From Mansonella perstans (lineage: Eukaryota; Nematoda; Chromadorea; Rhabditida; Onchocercidae): a stretch of DNA of 64,000 bases. The notes under the pieces are model-generated. The model was not told the origin of the DNA and did not search any database. It saw only the letters and a program-made list of their open reading frames with translations. Position numbers and translations under genes: made by a program. The number at the start of each line of letters is the position of its first letter. The stretch's first letter is position 1. Below are positions 15,712 to 30,745 of the stretch, one piece after another. Location: assembly GCA_037074765.1 (NCBI GenBank), contig JBAMDO010000013.1:1-64000 (forward strand). Reading direction: 5' to 3'.

Positions 15712-18700
15712 ATGTACAGCTTCTGGAATTCCCGAATACGACTTGCGTACATTTCGTGCTTGCTATTACTGCTAAAAATTACTTTGAATCAGTTACGCAT
15801 TTATTTGACTGAAAAAGGACAATATCAAACAAAAGATGGGAATGATTATCATGGAATTGTTGAAGGAAGTTTCACCGATGATATGGATTATGTATTGGAA
15901 GTAATGCAGTACATGCATGATCTTAAACTTGGCAGAGCTGAAATTCGACCTGTAGTTGAAAAGGTAATTTTTTGAAGTTTAAAAACTTCTGAAATTTTGC
16001 TGGAGAATATTGTATTGATGTTGAAAAATACTGCATCTTGTACCAGGTATTTTAAATTACGCTACTTCCCAGAACTTCTGCTAGGCGTTTTTCTAATATG
16101 TTGAATAATAGGATTGACCTTTTATCTATTATATTATATATTCAATTTTTTACTTCATTTTTAGACAAGAAAAATAAGGCAGTACTCATGGCGATGTCAT
16201 CTGAGGATGCCTACAGTGGTGATAACAAACGATTGGTTCCAAAATGATGATTTATATATATATTCAGCAACGTATGATAAACGGCGTAGTTCACTTTATC
16301 CGTCCAATCACACTATACAGGTAAGCAATATGTTATCCGAACAATTATGTTATAAAGATGAGAGACACTTAGTTCTCTTTATCCGGACAATTATTTGTAT
16401 AGATTTGTTTGCATAAATGAAGTGAACAATGTGGGAAAACGATTCACTTTGACCTCTCTCGTTGTTCTTTCCAGACCATTCCAGTTGAAATCTCTTCTCC
16501 GGAAACTAAGTAAATATTAAATAAATTTGCATCTTCAAGAGATTTTTTTTATTTTTAATTCATATTTCTTTAGATATTGATTATGTCGTTTCGATCCATT
16601 CCACTAACAGACAAAATATTCTGTAATCTGTACGATATGGTTCGCGAACAGTACATTGTTATTGAAGGAACAATTCGTGAAATTTGGCAACGAGCCTGGG
16701 ATCCACGAGACTTTTTTTATATTCCGAATTTGATTAGTTGTCCGGTACCGAAATATTTCGAACAAAGCATAAATCTGACGATTTCATTGAGTAAAACAGC
16801 GTGTAAAAGTCAGAAAATTTCGGCACAAGTACGAATGCAACCATCAAGAAAAGTGAAAAGTGGAATTGCTGTATGTGTGAAGGTGATACTGAAGTTTTGA
16901 ACTTTATAATTATTCATCAGTTGGCTAATTTGTTTAATTTAATCTATTCCTTTATCTTTGCCATTGATCCAGACAATTATTTTAAAAAAAAACGCCTTAG
17001 GAAGGCTTACTATAATAAAGCAATTATTTTCCTGTACTCGCTTAAAATGGTATTTCCTTTTGAAACTAAAAATATTTAACCTTCCGGATTTATAGGGCTT
17101 GGATTATCTTGAGGATATACCAGAACGTTTGGTTGAATGGATTGAGATGCAGTTTATCACTGGTGCTGATACGATCACGGTCTATACTTATTATGTACCA
17201 CGTAAAATGCAGCTAGTCCTTAACTATTACAACAAGCAGGGATCTATCAGTGTGGTATCATTTTATGTTATGTTCCGATGTTGCTAAAATGAGGCTGATT
17301 TGCTTGGATAATAAAATTAAATGAATTAGTCTCAAATTTTTGACCAAAGTTTTTTGAACTGTTCAATTAGTTTAATTGATAATTCAGGCCTCAAATCCTA
17401 TATGAAATGTTATGATTTAAAGAACTGCAACTATTCATTTATGACATTTAGATACCAATTAATCTTCCCGGTGAGTCTCCAAATCAAGTATACATCAGAA
17501 GTCATTTCATTTGGCGAAATCGGCAGCAGAAGCGTCGCCACGAATTAATTCCATATAATGATTGCCTGTACAGGTACTTGTGTTCTATCAGTCGGAATAA
17601 CATTTCAAATATGAAAATTGAAATTAATTGATCCATTTCTATCTCTCCTTGTTTTAAGAATAGATTTGTTGCTGCCTTACATAATGGTTATTTGTTTAGC
17701 TGAAACATTATCATCTTAAGGCACATCGACACTCACAAGTTTGTCCTAATACTGGATATCGATGAAGTCGTTGTACCACTAAAACATGACAATTGGAGTG
17801 TCATGTTGGATAATATCACTGCTACCTTCCATAACAAAAACTCGGAAATGGGTGAAGTCACCTCAATTTCTATTCGAAATGCATTCAAATTTCCATCAGA
17901 AACTAGCTTATTGAATTCGTCTGTTCCATCTTATATGTATATGCTACGGAATAGACGAAAATCGAAAACATTGAGCAAACCAGGCGAATACGGAAAAGCC
18001 TTCATCAAGTACTTTTTTACTTGATAATTACAACTTAACCTATATTGATTTGCTAATAGTCAACTATTTGCCATCTAATATTTCTTTGATGAAATCCAAC
18101 TAATATTGTGAAAAAAAATCATAGAATTTTTAAGCCTTTAACAAACTTTACAGCATGACTAAACACTGATATATTCAGTTTATTTAATTTTTTAAAAACT
18201 GTTTCTAATTTGAATTTTGACTTGAATCAGTAACGATAGAACATAATCATTTTGTTCTCTCTTTATTCTATTCTTGAATAATATCTGTCAGCGTATAGTA
18301 AGTAATCTTTTAGTTAATTAATTGAATCCAAGAAAATTTGAATTTATATGGTTGGTAAAAATTAGGGAGTGAAATTTCTCATCTTGTTCATTATTAGATG
18401 ATTTTAGGAAAGAAATCAATATAAATGAAATATTTGAAATTTTTCTTTGAAATATACGATAGATTTTTTTTTTAGTACGAATACGGTTGCTACTGTATTT
18501 AATCATTTTGCATTACATCGTCTTCATGCTAATGTAGCCAATACATTATACGTCGAACCAAATATGGCCATTAAATTACACTATAAATCAAAATGTCCGA
18601 TCGAATCGAGCAAACAATGTGAACATTTAAAGCATATTACTGTAGATGATACAACAATGGATCGATATGCTGAACGATTAACTGAAAAAGTTACCAATGT

Positions 18701-18728
18701 GCTCAATCATTTACAAATTATTGAATAA
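15712..18728 (+). CDS. Glycosyltransferase family 92 (DUF23) type II membrane protein
   Basis: GT92 enzymes, such as C. elegans GALT-1, transfer galactose onto N-glycan core fucose in the Golgi. Exons 15712-15963, 16165-16320, 16574-16882, 17096-17254, 17452-17573, 17721-18008 and 18476-18728 join in phase to 512 residues. The start at 15712 gives a short cytoplasmic tail and a signal anchor (YISCLLLLLKITL), as expected for a Golgi enzyme. Family marks are EWIEMQFITGADTITVYTYY, the RRHELIPYNDCLYR segment, the metal/nucleotide-sugar motif FVLILDIDEVVVP, and TVATVFNHFALHRL near the end. A noncoding exon beginning at 15581 after TTGCAG, with another open frame, is probably 5' UTR reached by trans-splicing. 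Which sugar it transfers cannot be read from sequence. Confidence 0.9.
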
Positions 18729-20058
18729 ATAAATTATATTTGTATATTTTTTAATTAATTTCTTTGAAATTTAATTTTGTCAATTGTGATCAATTATCGT
18801 ATAATAAAAAAAAATAGTGTAATTTAAAATAGTATAAACCATAGGTAGCTTAGCATATTTCTATATATTGTAATGTTGTCATTTCTAGTTGTTATTTGAA
18901 ATACATAAATTTCAAAGTATTGCATTTAAAGAGGGATAGAAAAATCAGTGATTCAATTACTACAATTACTTGTAAAGAAATTGATAGTAATTGTATTTTA
19001 AATATAATCATCTTATTATCGAGTCTAAATCATTACTTTCTATACATGTTTGCAATGATACTTTTTATCTGGCATAAACTTATTCAGAAACTTAGCCTAA
19101 TTTAATTGGTTATTTTATTTTCAAATTCTTATTAATTCTATCTAATAAATTCTATTATCTCTTTTTTGCCTTTTTTTTTGTTATTTCTTTTTGACTTTTT
19201 TTTATGCTAACTTTATGTGATAACATAAAATAAAGAATTTCACATGATAAATTTTTCAAATCTTTGAACTTCTTACTTTTGTTCCAATTAATTGCAAAGT
19301 TTCCTGAAATTAAAAAATGGTTGCTAGGATGAATTTATTCACGTATTTGGGAATATTCTAGTACTCCTATTAATACATATATATATATTTTACATTATAT
19401 ATAAAGGTGATATAAAGCAATATGTACATGTAGACATAATAATGATACGTTAGTCTGGTTCGTGATGCAAGAGAACTGATTTACACTGCAGAAAGCAATA
19501 ATGTCTGTGTGTCTAGCTGGAGTGCAATATGATTAACAAACCACTTGGAATTGTATTCTGTGCGAAAATATATTGAAGAGTAAGAGTTGTTGACTGTAGT
19601 GGATCCCTTTGCTAGTTTGGGGTCCACTAGTGTTGTTGGCAATGATCGAGAGACCTATAAACTTCGCGGTTTCCACTCGAGATGCTTCCATGTGGGAATA
19701 TTTCCTTGGATGTCTGAGCCAACGTATGTATCCCGTGGGTTATTGATTAATTGTTTATGATTTATTTTGGCTGGGGAATGATGGTTTTGTTATTTAATTG
19801 GTTATGCTAATTGTTAAACTATTATCTGTGCGATCAGTACTATCAACAGATTCATGTTACTTTCTTTTAGCATATTCTGATGCTTGAAGTTTTGTTGTAG
19901 GTCACGCCAAAGCGTGCTTGAAGTTTTGTTGTAGGTCACGCCAAAGCGTGTTTGAAGTTTTGTTGTAGGTCACGCTAAAGCGTGCTTGATCAGAAACGCA
20001 ATCTAACATAGTTCTAGCTTGAATTGTATAATATTGTACTGTGTTACTAAATTGCAAG
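18729..20058. other. Intergenic region between GT92 and kelch genes
   Basis: The first part is AT-rich and should contain the GT92 3' UTR. The part from about 19440 has a more balanced composition but no supported exon. The 34-bp triplicate repeat at 19882-19983 lies just before the kelch start codon. Confidence 0.5.
19882..19987. repeat. Three tandem 34-bp repeats with acceptor-like and hairpin motifs
   Basis: Three near-identical 34-bp units end 75 bp before the BTB-kelch start codon. Each contains the 3' splice-site-like TTTGTTGTAG/G and a small palindrome CACGC-NAAA-GCGTG. The third unit differs by a few bases, one of them in the hairpin loop, so the stem is kept. Confidence 0.9.
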
Positions 20059-23000
20059 ATGGAACAACGTTGGAGAGCAGAAAGTGAATCAGCCGAAATA
20101 GTAATAGGTACATCGGAGAGTGAAACCCATTTCTGCACTTCTCCATCATCATCAGTACAACATATTAGCAATAAACAAGGCTACACTGTTTATAATAATG
20201 ATAATTTCGCAGCTAATGTATTACGTGATCTCAATACCTTCCGAAAGTTAGTTATTTTTCTTTATTCTTCTTCGATCATAGCAAGTTTTTCTTCTTCAAA
20301 TATACTTGGCTGAATTGCTTTTGAAACTCTTCTATCTCTACTAAAAAGGCTTGCAATAATTGTGAATGTTGACAGAGATAATCGCTTCTGTGATGTGATT
20401 CTGATAGCATCGCTGAAGCCAGAAGATGGCGCAGAAAGTGATGGAAGTCGAGATGTTAAAATTGTAGCGCATCGAACCGTACTTGCTGCAGCATGTCCAT
20501 ATTTTAGCGCAATGTTTAGCGGTGCAATGAAGGAATCAAAACAAGAAAATATATTTTTAAAGGTTACTTATCTGTTAAAGATTAATTAAAGGAAAGGTGT
20601 CCTCAAAATAAAAAAAATGTTTTTTTTCCTGAATTTTTAAATAAATTTTGAAGGACCTTTCATTTTATAGAAATATTTTCAGTTAAGCTATTTTTATGTT
20701 GTTCATATTATTATTTGTTGAACTGCAGATTTTATCCTGAATTCACTTCAATTGAAGGGAATTGATGGAACATCATTACTTGCACTCATTGATTATATGT
20801 ATTCTGGTCGACTAACAATCAATGAACAAAATGTACAAAGTCTTCTGACGACCGGATCATTGCTTCAGGTCAACTTTCTGCGTTAGATGTGTTTTTTATT
20901 TTGTGCTTAAACTGCAATACTCATTTCGATAATTTGTTATGCTTTTTTCGATAGAACTTATTCTTTTTCAGTGGTTGTTTTATCTAATTTGAGCAGTTAT
21001 TCATCTTTCTCGCTGCGAAAGCTACTCACATGTTGTTGGTGTCATCTGCATCTGACTTTCTTATTCATTGAGCATATACATTAATTCTATATGCAAACTG
21101 TATGTGAAGCTGCTGTGCAAAGTTTGCAATGTTTTGCAATTTTATCTTCAAAACCTCACTTTACAGTTCTTATTTACAGATGGCATGTGTGCGTGATGCG
21201 TGTTCCAGATTTCTTCTAGAACAGCTGGATCCATCCAACTGCCTCGGTATTGCAAACTTTGCTGTGGCGCACGGTTGTACACAGCTTGCACATGCTGCCA
21301 CTACATTTGTTCAACAGCATTTCAAGTTTGATATATAACTCTTCAAAGAGTTTCACCTATTATTCTTGTCTTAAATTAGGAGGTGAAGTTGCCTTGCCAA
21401 GTGCTCATTCTTTTTTCCTTATTTGCCTTCTCTATTTAAATTTGCATATATTCATTTTATAGTCATGTGGTGAAATGTGATGAATTTTTGGCTCTCAATA
21501 AAGATCAGGTGATCGAAATAATCTCATCAGATCATCTAACAACTGCGGGTGAAGACAAGGTTAGCAAAAAACAACGTAAATGGAAAAATATTCTAATACT
21601 GGATATGAATATATATTTCAGTATTCCAGGACAAGAGCACAGTTTTTCGAGTGACCATATGACAATACATAGCAGGAAATCAAGCCAGTTTATGTCAGTT
21701 TCAAATTGAAAATCGTGTATGATAAGGATTTCAGGTTTATGAAGCAGTTGTGCGATGGGTAACTCATGATCTCTCGAGTCGCAGAGATGCATTTCCAGAT
21801 CTTTTGGCACATGTTCGCTTGCCTTTACTGCCGCGTGACTATTTAACTGATAAAGTGATTACATACTGTCTTTAGTCAGTGATTTGTTCTTACCGTTTCC
21901 ATGTCGAAACTAGCCTCTAAAATTTTTGAAAGGCTAGTGGGAGCAAATTAGCTTGATAAAAAGTGGATTGCAAAGAATATTTTCCGTTCTATGTAGTGAC
22001 TTCCAGCTACCGTATTAAAGTTTTATACTAAATTTTGGCATAAAGTTTTACTTCTTACATTCCTCTCTTTACTTTCTAAACAAGTTTTTAAAAGGTTGAT
22101 CCGGAAATTCTGGTTCGACAGAGTTCGGAATGCAAGGATTATCTTTTGGAAGCTTACCGCTATCATTTGAAAGATGAGCGCGGTGAAGAAAATGAGCGTA
22201 ATCGGCCGCGGCAGCCGATTCCATTGTCGAAGGTAATTTCGGCTTTATAAATAAAACTTGGTTTAGCTAATTTGTTCTGCCTAGAAACAACAGCAGCAAT
22301 GATAAGTAACTGCTTTAGCTTATAATGCTGATTGGTGGACAAGCGCCTAAAGCTATTGCCAATGTTGATGTATTCGATCTGGATGCTTTGCGATGGATAC
22401 CACGTAAGTTTAAAGATTGCAAGTATAAAAGCGTGAGAAACTTTAATTAAATGATGGAGTGAATTTGATTTCGATAATATCGAATATTGTAGTAAATGCT
22501 TTACCACAACGTCGGTGTCGTTGTGGTGTTGGGGAATTAAAAGATTTCATTTATGCGGTTGGTGGATTTAATGGATCGTTACGCGTGAAGTCTGTAGATG
22601 CCTATGATGTGCACACTGACAGGTGGCTTACTGCGCCGTCGATGGATGCAAGGTGCTTGTATACATAATTATTTGGTAAAGAAGATTTGCTCATATGTTT
22701 TAATCCGTAGTATACTCTTTCTCGAACGAAAACCCGCTTTTTGACAGGATTATAGTATGAAGGTAGCAGTAGTTATTAAGTTAAGCAAACTGGTTATATT
22801 TCCGAAGTTTTCAAGAACTGCAAAATATTACGACAAAGGCCAAATAAAGTCAAGCAATCCAAACCTTCACACCCTCGCAGCGCGAAAACTTCCAGGCTGA
22901 TGTTTGTGACCTTTCTGCTTGTAGTTTTGTAGTCAGCATGCAGTAACGAAGGTTCGTGTAAGCTGGCCGTCCATCAGACGATAGAAATGATCATTTTTAG

Positions 23001-24135
23001 GAATTTTGGCATTTCTTTATATGTAAATGTTTTTTCTAATAAAGTAATATATTAAATTTCATTCCTAAAATAAAAGGCATTTACAGGCGTAGCACATTAG
23101 GCGTGACAGTCATCGATCAATTGCTGATAGCTGTTGGTGGCTTCGATGGTTCAACAGGACTGAGTTCTGCTGAGGCGTTCGACCCTCGCAATGGTTTTTT
23201 TCATTGTTTTTAATTCACTACGATTTTCAGACAGCCTTGTTTTTTGATTTCCACTTGAAGCATAAAAAAGACGTCATAAAAATTTTTAGGTCTCTGGATG
23301 CCTCTTCCGTCGATGACTGTACGTCGTTCATCAGTTGGTGTCACAGCGCTTGGTGGCATGGTTTACGCAGTGGGTGGTTATGATGGTAACACTAGGAACT
23401 GTTTGGACACAGTTGAAATTTATGAACCACGAGTTAATAGATGGCGACCCGGGCCAACTTTAATATTCAAGCGTTCTGGTGCAGGTGTTACAGTTGTTGG
23501 GGATCGCCTGGTTGCTGTTGGAGGACATGATGGTCCAGTGGTTAGGAAAACAGCTGAGGTTTAACTTTTTCTAGTAGAATCGAACGTTTAGAAGCCAAAA
23601 AGTGTAGCTTCACATCGACTACTCCATTCTTTAAGCGAAATTAACTATCAACAGGAAAACAGTGTATTATTTTAAACACCATTTCCATTTCATAGATCCT
23701 AAATGGTAACTCCTGGGTACTTTTGCCGGAAATGAATGTATGCCGTCGCAATGCAAGTGCCATAGCTCTGGATTCAAATTTATTCGCAATTGGAGGCTAG
23801 CTAGTTCTTTTTTAATACTGATTATGCATGATCCTTCATATGAAAAGTTTTTTTTATACTGGTAACGAGTTAACACTTAGCAGTGAAACAGGGAATAGCA
23901 ATATGACTTCTGCAAAGTAGGTTGTGTCTTAGAGATTGAAATTCATGTTGCTGAATTTTTCATTGATTTCCATCTAAAATAATGGAATTTAGGCGATGAT
24001 GGCACGACTAATTTGAGTTCAATTGAAGTTTTAACTGTCTCTTCGCTGGAACAACAGCCGTGGACTCATCTTAGTGTATCAATCACTCAACCAAGATCGT
24101 ACGCTGGCGTAGCACTTCTACCGAAAGTTGCATAA
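20059..24135 (+). CDS. BTB-BACK-kelch protein, KLHL2/KLHL3-like CUL3 adaptor
   Basis: Substrate adaptor of CUL3 ubiquitin ligases. Thirteen exons join in phase to 616 residues: 20059-20246, 20376-20562, 20758-20868, 21180-21325, 21463-21559, 21735-21854, 22095-22232, 22319-22403, 22493-22652, 23087-23193, 23290-23558, 23696-23795 and 23993-24135. The BTB domain starts at DNRFCDVIL (about residue 63) and is followed by a BACK domain (SSDHLTTAGEDKVYEAVVRW, HVRLPLLPRDYL). Six kelch blades follow, with MLIGGQAPKAIANV, AVGGFNGSLRVKSVDAYD, AVGGYDGNTRNCLDTVE and GGHDGPVVRK, all close to human KLHL2/3. Intron 12 begins with GC (GGAG/GCTAGC); no GT donor is available before an in-frame stop, and the family alignment requires this junction. 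The N-terminal 60 residues are Ser-rich and not conserved. Confidence 0.93.
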
Positions 24136-24986
24136 CGTTAAGCATAAGCAAAAGAAAAACAGATAGTGATTTGAACATCTTAATGAATCTGTTAGCATAT
24201 GATTCTATTATTGAAAGTAATCTAGATGTAGTCCTAGATGTTTCCATTTAAAAATGTCATTAACTCCTGTGAAATTTGCAACTGAAATTTTTGAGTTGCA
24301 AACTGAAGTTTTCCGGTGAAAAAGCATGGAAACACAGCTGTTGTTTTTATCAACAATATTAACAACAATATACAAAATCCAACTCTGCTTAAGAATGATT
24401 TTGCTTGAAAATATTCACATTTCATGTATTATCATTAGTGTATTATCATGCACAGTCAAGTCTTTACTTATATTCATAGCAAAAAGTAAAGATAAACATT
24501 CAGCAAAGAAGTTATGACTAAAAACTTGGCCATGCCAGAAACGATATAAATGGGTAGGATGATTGTGGAACAGAAAAATTCAGTTCCTAATTCAACTTAC
24601 ATAAATTGACGAATAAAAGCATTTCGAAATGTGTAGTAAGATATGATGCTCATAAACTTATACAAATTAAAAAAATGCAGAATGCCATTTAAAACTGGCG
24701 TTTTAATCCGGAAAGCCTGTCTAATAGAGATCATCCTTTTCAAAGAAAATATTTTCTTGAATACTTGAGATTATCTAAAACATTCTACACATTATTCATA
24801 CTGCGAAACAGGGCTGAGAGAACGGTATCAATAGGGACAATCCTATAAATAGCTAGAGATTTGCATGCTTGAAGTATACACAAAATAAAAGAAAAAGGAA
24901 ATGAAAAGAAAATATAGATGGGAAATACTGAATTGAAATATATCACCACTCTTAAGTGGCTGGAACATCTTATTCAAAAGTGATAT
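24136..24986. other. Convergent intergenic region, kelch gene / rnf-5
   Basis: Lies between the stop codons of the plus-strand kelch gene and minus-strand rnf-5. It should contain both 3' UTRs. I see no further gene. Confidence 0.55.
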
Positions 24987-26448
24987 TTATAGAACTAGGA
25001 GCCAAACGACAAAAAATATACCAAGATATATGAAAAGATTTGACAGAAACTGTTCCTCTTCCGCTTGTCTTGTACCTGGTGCCGCTGAAAAAACATTACT
25101 ATATCAGAATATATAATAAATCATTAAGTTACCGAAAATTAAGGGCACTACATTGATGGTGGTAGTACGCGAACTGCAAACCTTCACCAACAACATTCAA
25201 TCTCCATATTTCATATTACAGAAAAAAAACCAAAGGAAGAAGCCGAATAATTATACCAATGCATGAAACGGAAAAACTAACGCGCTTCTGGACGTCGTTC
25301 TCCAAAACCAGCATTGAAAAATGATGCGAAAAACGAGATGGGGAATACTCCGATTCCCATTGAGAACTGCACACCACCACCATTTTCACCGCCCCATTGA
25401 AAACCAGGGAATCCTTGAAAAGAACTCTGAAAGCAAAAAAAAGATGTTGCATTCAACTGCCTACTGTACTCGATTGGATCTGTGCCAGACCGTTCTGCAA
25501 ATTATGTATTAAGCATCTGATAAATAAGATCATCTAGAATTAAGGCACCGTACATATGGTAGTACTGAGAAATCACAACCCCCCTTCTATATTCTTTTCA
25601 CACGATTGTCAAAAATATGACAATACTGAAAACTTGCCTGAGGCATTTCGGTTCTTTGACCTCTCGGACGTGGCGGGACTTTATCTCGTGGATCTGTATC
25701 ATTACCACCTCTTCCATAAAGCGGTATCACCTGTTTGAAGTAAAAAAATGTTTCAGATGATCATTTCCTGTTTATATTATCGTTTAATTTGCAATTCCTC
25801 ATTATAACGTCATATTAAAAAAATTAACCTTTTCTTTGCTAATGGCCGATTTGCAAACGGGACAGAGTTGCCTATTTGGACGTGTATCAAGCCACTGATG
25901 AAGACATGGCCAACAGAACAGATGACCACACATCGAAACTACGGCATCTCGTGCCACATCCAAACATATGTTACAATCAAATCTGAAAATTATTCTTTGG
26001 TTATTTAATTTCTTCGAAAAACTGATTAAAAATTCTTGTCCAAGCGGCTTTTATAATTTTTGTCTTTACATTTCAAATATATAAGCATATTCCTACATTC
26101 ATTTTGATGAGTCAGAGGATGAAACTAAGCAATCTCGGAATATCACACTTCGGATATCACCGGGATATCACATCTCGGAATATCACCGGATTGGAACATG
26201 TGTCATAACTATGTGACCATAAAGTATCTTACAGTAAGGATATCTCTCTATCGTAGTAATTTTTTAAAACAACAAAAGAAGTTTTCATAATCAAAGCGTA
26301 TATGAGGGAGGCATTCTTGAAATCCACAATAATAGTATAGATTAAAAAAAAAATGTGTATACCTTGCTGCATCATCTTCCTTTTTAGTATCTTCCTTCGA
26401 AGAAGATGAATGACTTCCAACATCTTCCGTCTGAGTGACACCTACCAT
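24987..26448 (-). CDS. rnf-5: RNF5/RNF185-type ER-membrane RING E3 ligase
   Basis: ER-anchored ubiquitin ligase of the ERAD pathway. Exons 26363-26448, 25829-25982, 25638-25730, 25282-25426 and 24987-25084 join in phase to 191 residues, almost the length of human RNF185. The RING is [20 protein letters not shown]...FCWPCLHQW...LCPVCKS. It is followed by the family block [20 protein letters not shown], a Gly/Phe-rich linker, and the C-terminal membrane anchor [20 protein letters not shown]. The third intron starts with GC in a strong context (CCTCAG/GCAAGT). An in-frame ATG upstream at 26485-26487 could extend the N-terminus by 13 residues. It is head to head with rnf-121. Confidence 0.95.
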
Positions 26449-27438
26449 TGTTGTCGAGATAATTTTAGAAAGATAAGGTATTATCACTAATCAAAGTATT
26501 CTTCACAAAAGTTAATCAAAATATCTGAAAAACAAGATCAATTTTCTTGCTTTTAATTTTTTAAGATTAAAGATTAGCTAATGGATGATCGAATAATGAA
26601 CGAAATTAAAGATTGGATAATCGAATGTTGATCGAAATTAAAGATTGGATGATCGAATGTTGATCGAAATTAAAGATTGGATGATCGAATTGATGATCGA
26701 AATTAAGGACTGAATGACTGAATTATGATCGAAATTAAAGATTGGATGATCGAATGATGATCGAAATTAAAGATTGTATAATCGAATAGCTGAATATCGA
26801 AAGGTAAATTTAAACATAAATTTGACAAATCCTTGATTGACTTCGATATAAATACAAATCGAAGACGTATAAAACTATCAGCCTTAGAACCATTCCATGC
26901 ATGAAACGACATCTGAAAGCTTTAACCATGCAAGTTAAATTAGACATGACGTATACGTCATCCTTTTCCGTTACTTGATGTGCAGACCATCTCTCTACGT
27001 TACAAACTTTGAAAAATTTCGCTTTTATTTGTTCTTCTTTATGCTAATTGATGGCTCTTCATTTATATACTTATTTAACGTGACGGAAGATCTAAAAGAT
27101 TTTTAAGAATAGAATTGTGCAGGTAGTGCAATTAATTAAAATTTAATTAACTTTTTTCAACGTACAGCTAAATTATGTCTTAATTAAAGTTCACATTAAA
27201 TGTTCACATTAAACGTCACACTGTATTATAAATATATTGCTTCCTACTTATTATGATGCAAATCAATTGTTCGTTTTAACATTTTATTTAAACATTAATA
27301 AATTTAAAATACTATGAAATGGTTGATAAATAATGAAATATTACTAAAATAATGATAGGCACGGCTGTTGACCTGTTTGTTGTATCTTTACAGTTAGATG
27401 TGCTTTCATAGCAACGTGCGTAATATTTGAATACGAGA
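26449..27438. promoter_or_regulatory. Divergent promoter region, rnf-5 / rnf-121
   Basis: About 990 bp separate the start codons of two ER-membrane RING ligase genes on opposite strands. The left part is filled by a minisatellite (26562-26790). No conserved stress-response element could be identified with confidence. Confidence 0.55.
26562..26790. repeat. Minisatellite, ~35-40-bp unit
   Basis: About six imperfect copies of a unit built from GAAATTAAAGATTGGATGAT and CGAATGTTGATC lie in tandem between rnf-5 and rnf-121. Copies differ by point changes and a few bases of length. Confidence 0.9.
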
Positions 27439-29635
<2,197 letters not shown>

Positions 29636-30745
29636 TGCAGAATGCTTTGGGAATGTTTCACTTTTCAGAAATGGCATTTTTTAACTCTTTGGCTAGAATT
29701 CTGCTCAAGCGTGGTTTAATAATTTCCATTAAGATATACATTCTTGATTTGTTGTGTGATTAAGTGGCAGCATGTTAAAAATAATTGCTGCATACTGTAT
29801 TTATGTATTTGTTTCTCCCTATCATTGGCCAGTATTCATAACACTGATCGCAAAAAGTAGGCAGCAAGAGTTCAATTTGATTCATATTAATTTAAGACAA
29901 GCCACTTAGGCTTTTACTTTGCAAGCGATTTATATTTTATTGTCAGAAGGTCTCGGTTGTGCTAATCTTAATCATCGCGCATGCTTTCGTATTATACTAT
30001 TTTAACTTTAGGCATTTCTATATATTTTAGCTATGAACTGGTTATTACTTTGCTCGTATATTCCTTATCATTTTTTGTAAAGTGTTCGAAATCCAGTTTG
30101 TAAATTATTGTTTGAATTTCCCTTGTTATGTTGGTATTGCTGGTTATCTATCGTCTATCTTGATTATGTGCAGATGTTTGCTTTTTATTCTCTTTGTTTT
30201 TCAAAGAATTTTTTATTTCTTCAAGTTTGAGAAGCTGTGGAGTTTTGGGAGTCAAGTAATCAGTTATTAAAGCTAAAACTTGTCTTTCAGTTACTTAAAC
30301 TACAAAGAAAAAATAAAGACTTTTTGCATAATATTAAGATTTTTATGTTTTTGTATTACTGTTTCTAATTTATGCTGTAATTTGTATCCTGTGATCTTTT
30401 TTATTACTGAGTTTCATTTTAAAATATACACTTGTAATATGTTTTACGCTTTCTTTTTTTGCTGTTTTTATTTATATTTCCGTATTCCAATAAATATCTT
30501 CATGATTAAAGTTTATAATTATGGATTTATGCCGAAATTCGATAAAAAAATTTGATATTTATAAAAAAGGACTTTCAATCTTCGTTTAAACTGGTTAAAT
30601 GGTGAAAAAATATAATTAATTGCATGGGACAAATAGAATTCATTTGAAATTGTTTTTTCCAGAATAACGTTCGAAAATTCAGACATATTGATAAAGCAAG
30701 GGATTTTCCGTATTCGAGACCGGCACTTGTTATTGCATCTCTTGG
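29636..30745. other. Intergenic region, rnf-121 / NSRP1
   Basis: AT-rich 1.1 kb between two plus-strand genes. T-rich stretches are frequent and open frames here are hydrophobic low-complexity noise. The spacing is larger than usual for a nematode operon, though still possible. Confidence 0.45.

Noticed and set aside
17664..17693. Possible 30-nt microexon in the GT92 gene
   Set aside because: It would need a 27-bp intron after it. Joining 17573 directly to 17721 gives the family sequence DCLYRHIDTHKF without it.
26132..26188. Repeated GGAATATCAC segments in the first rnf-5 intron
   Set aside because: Short and degenerate; recorded as likely slippage with no sign of function.
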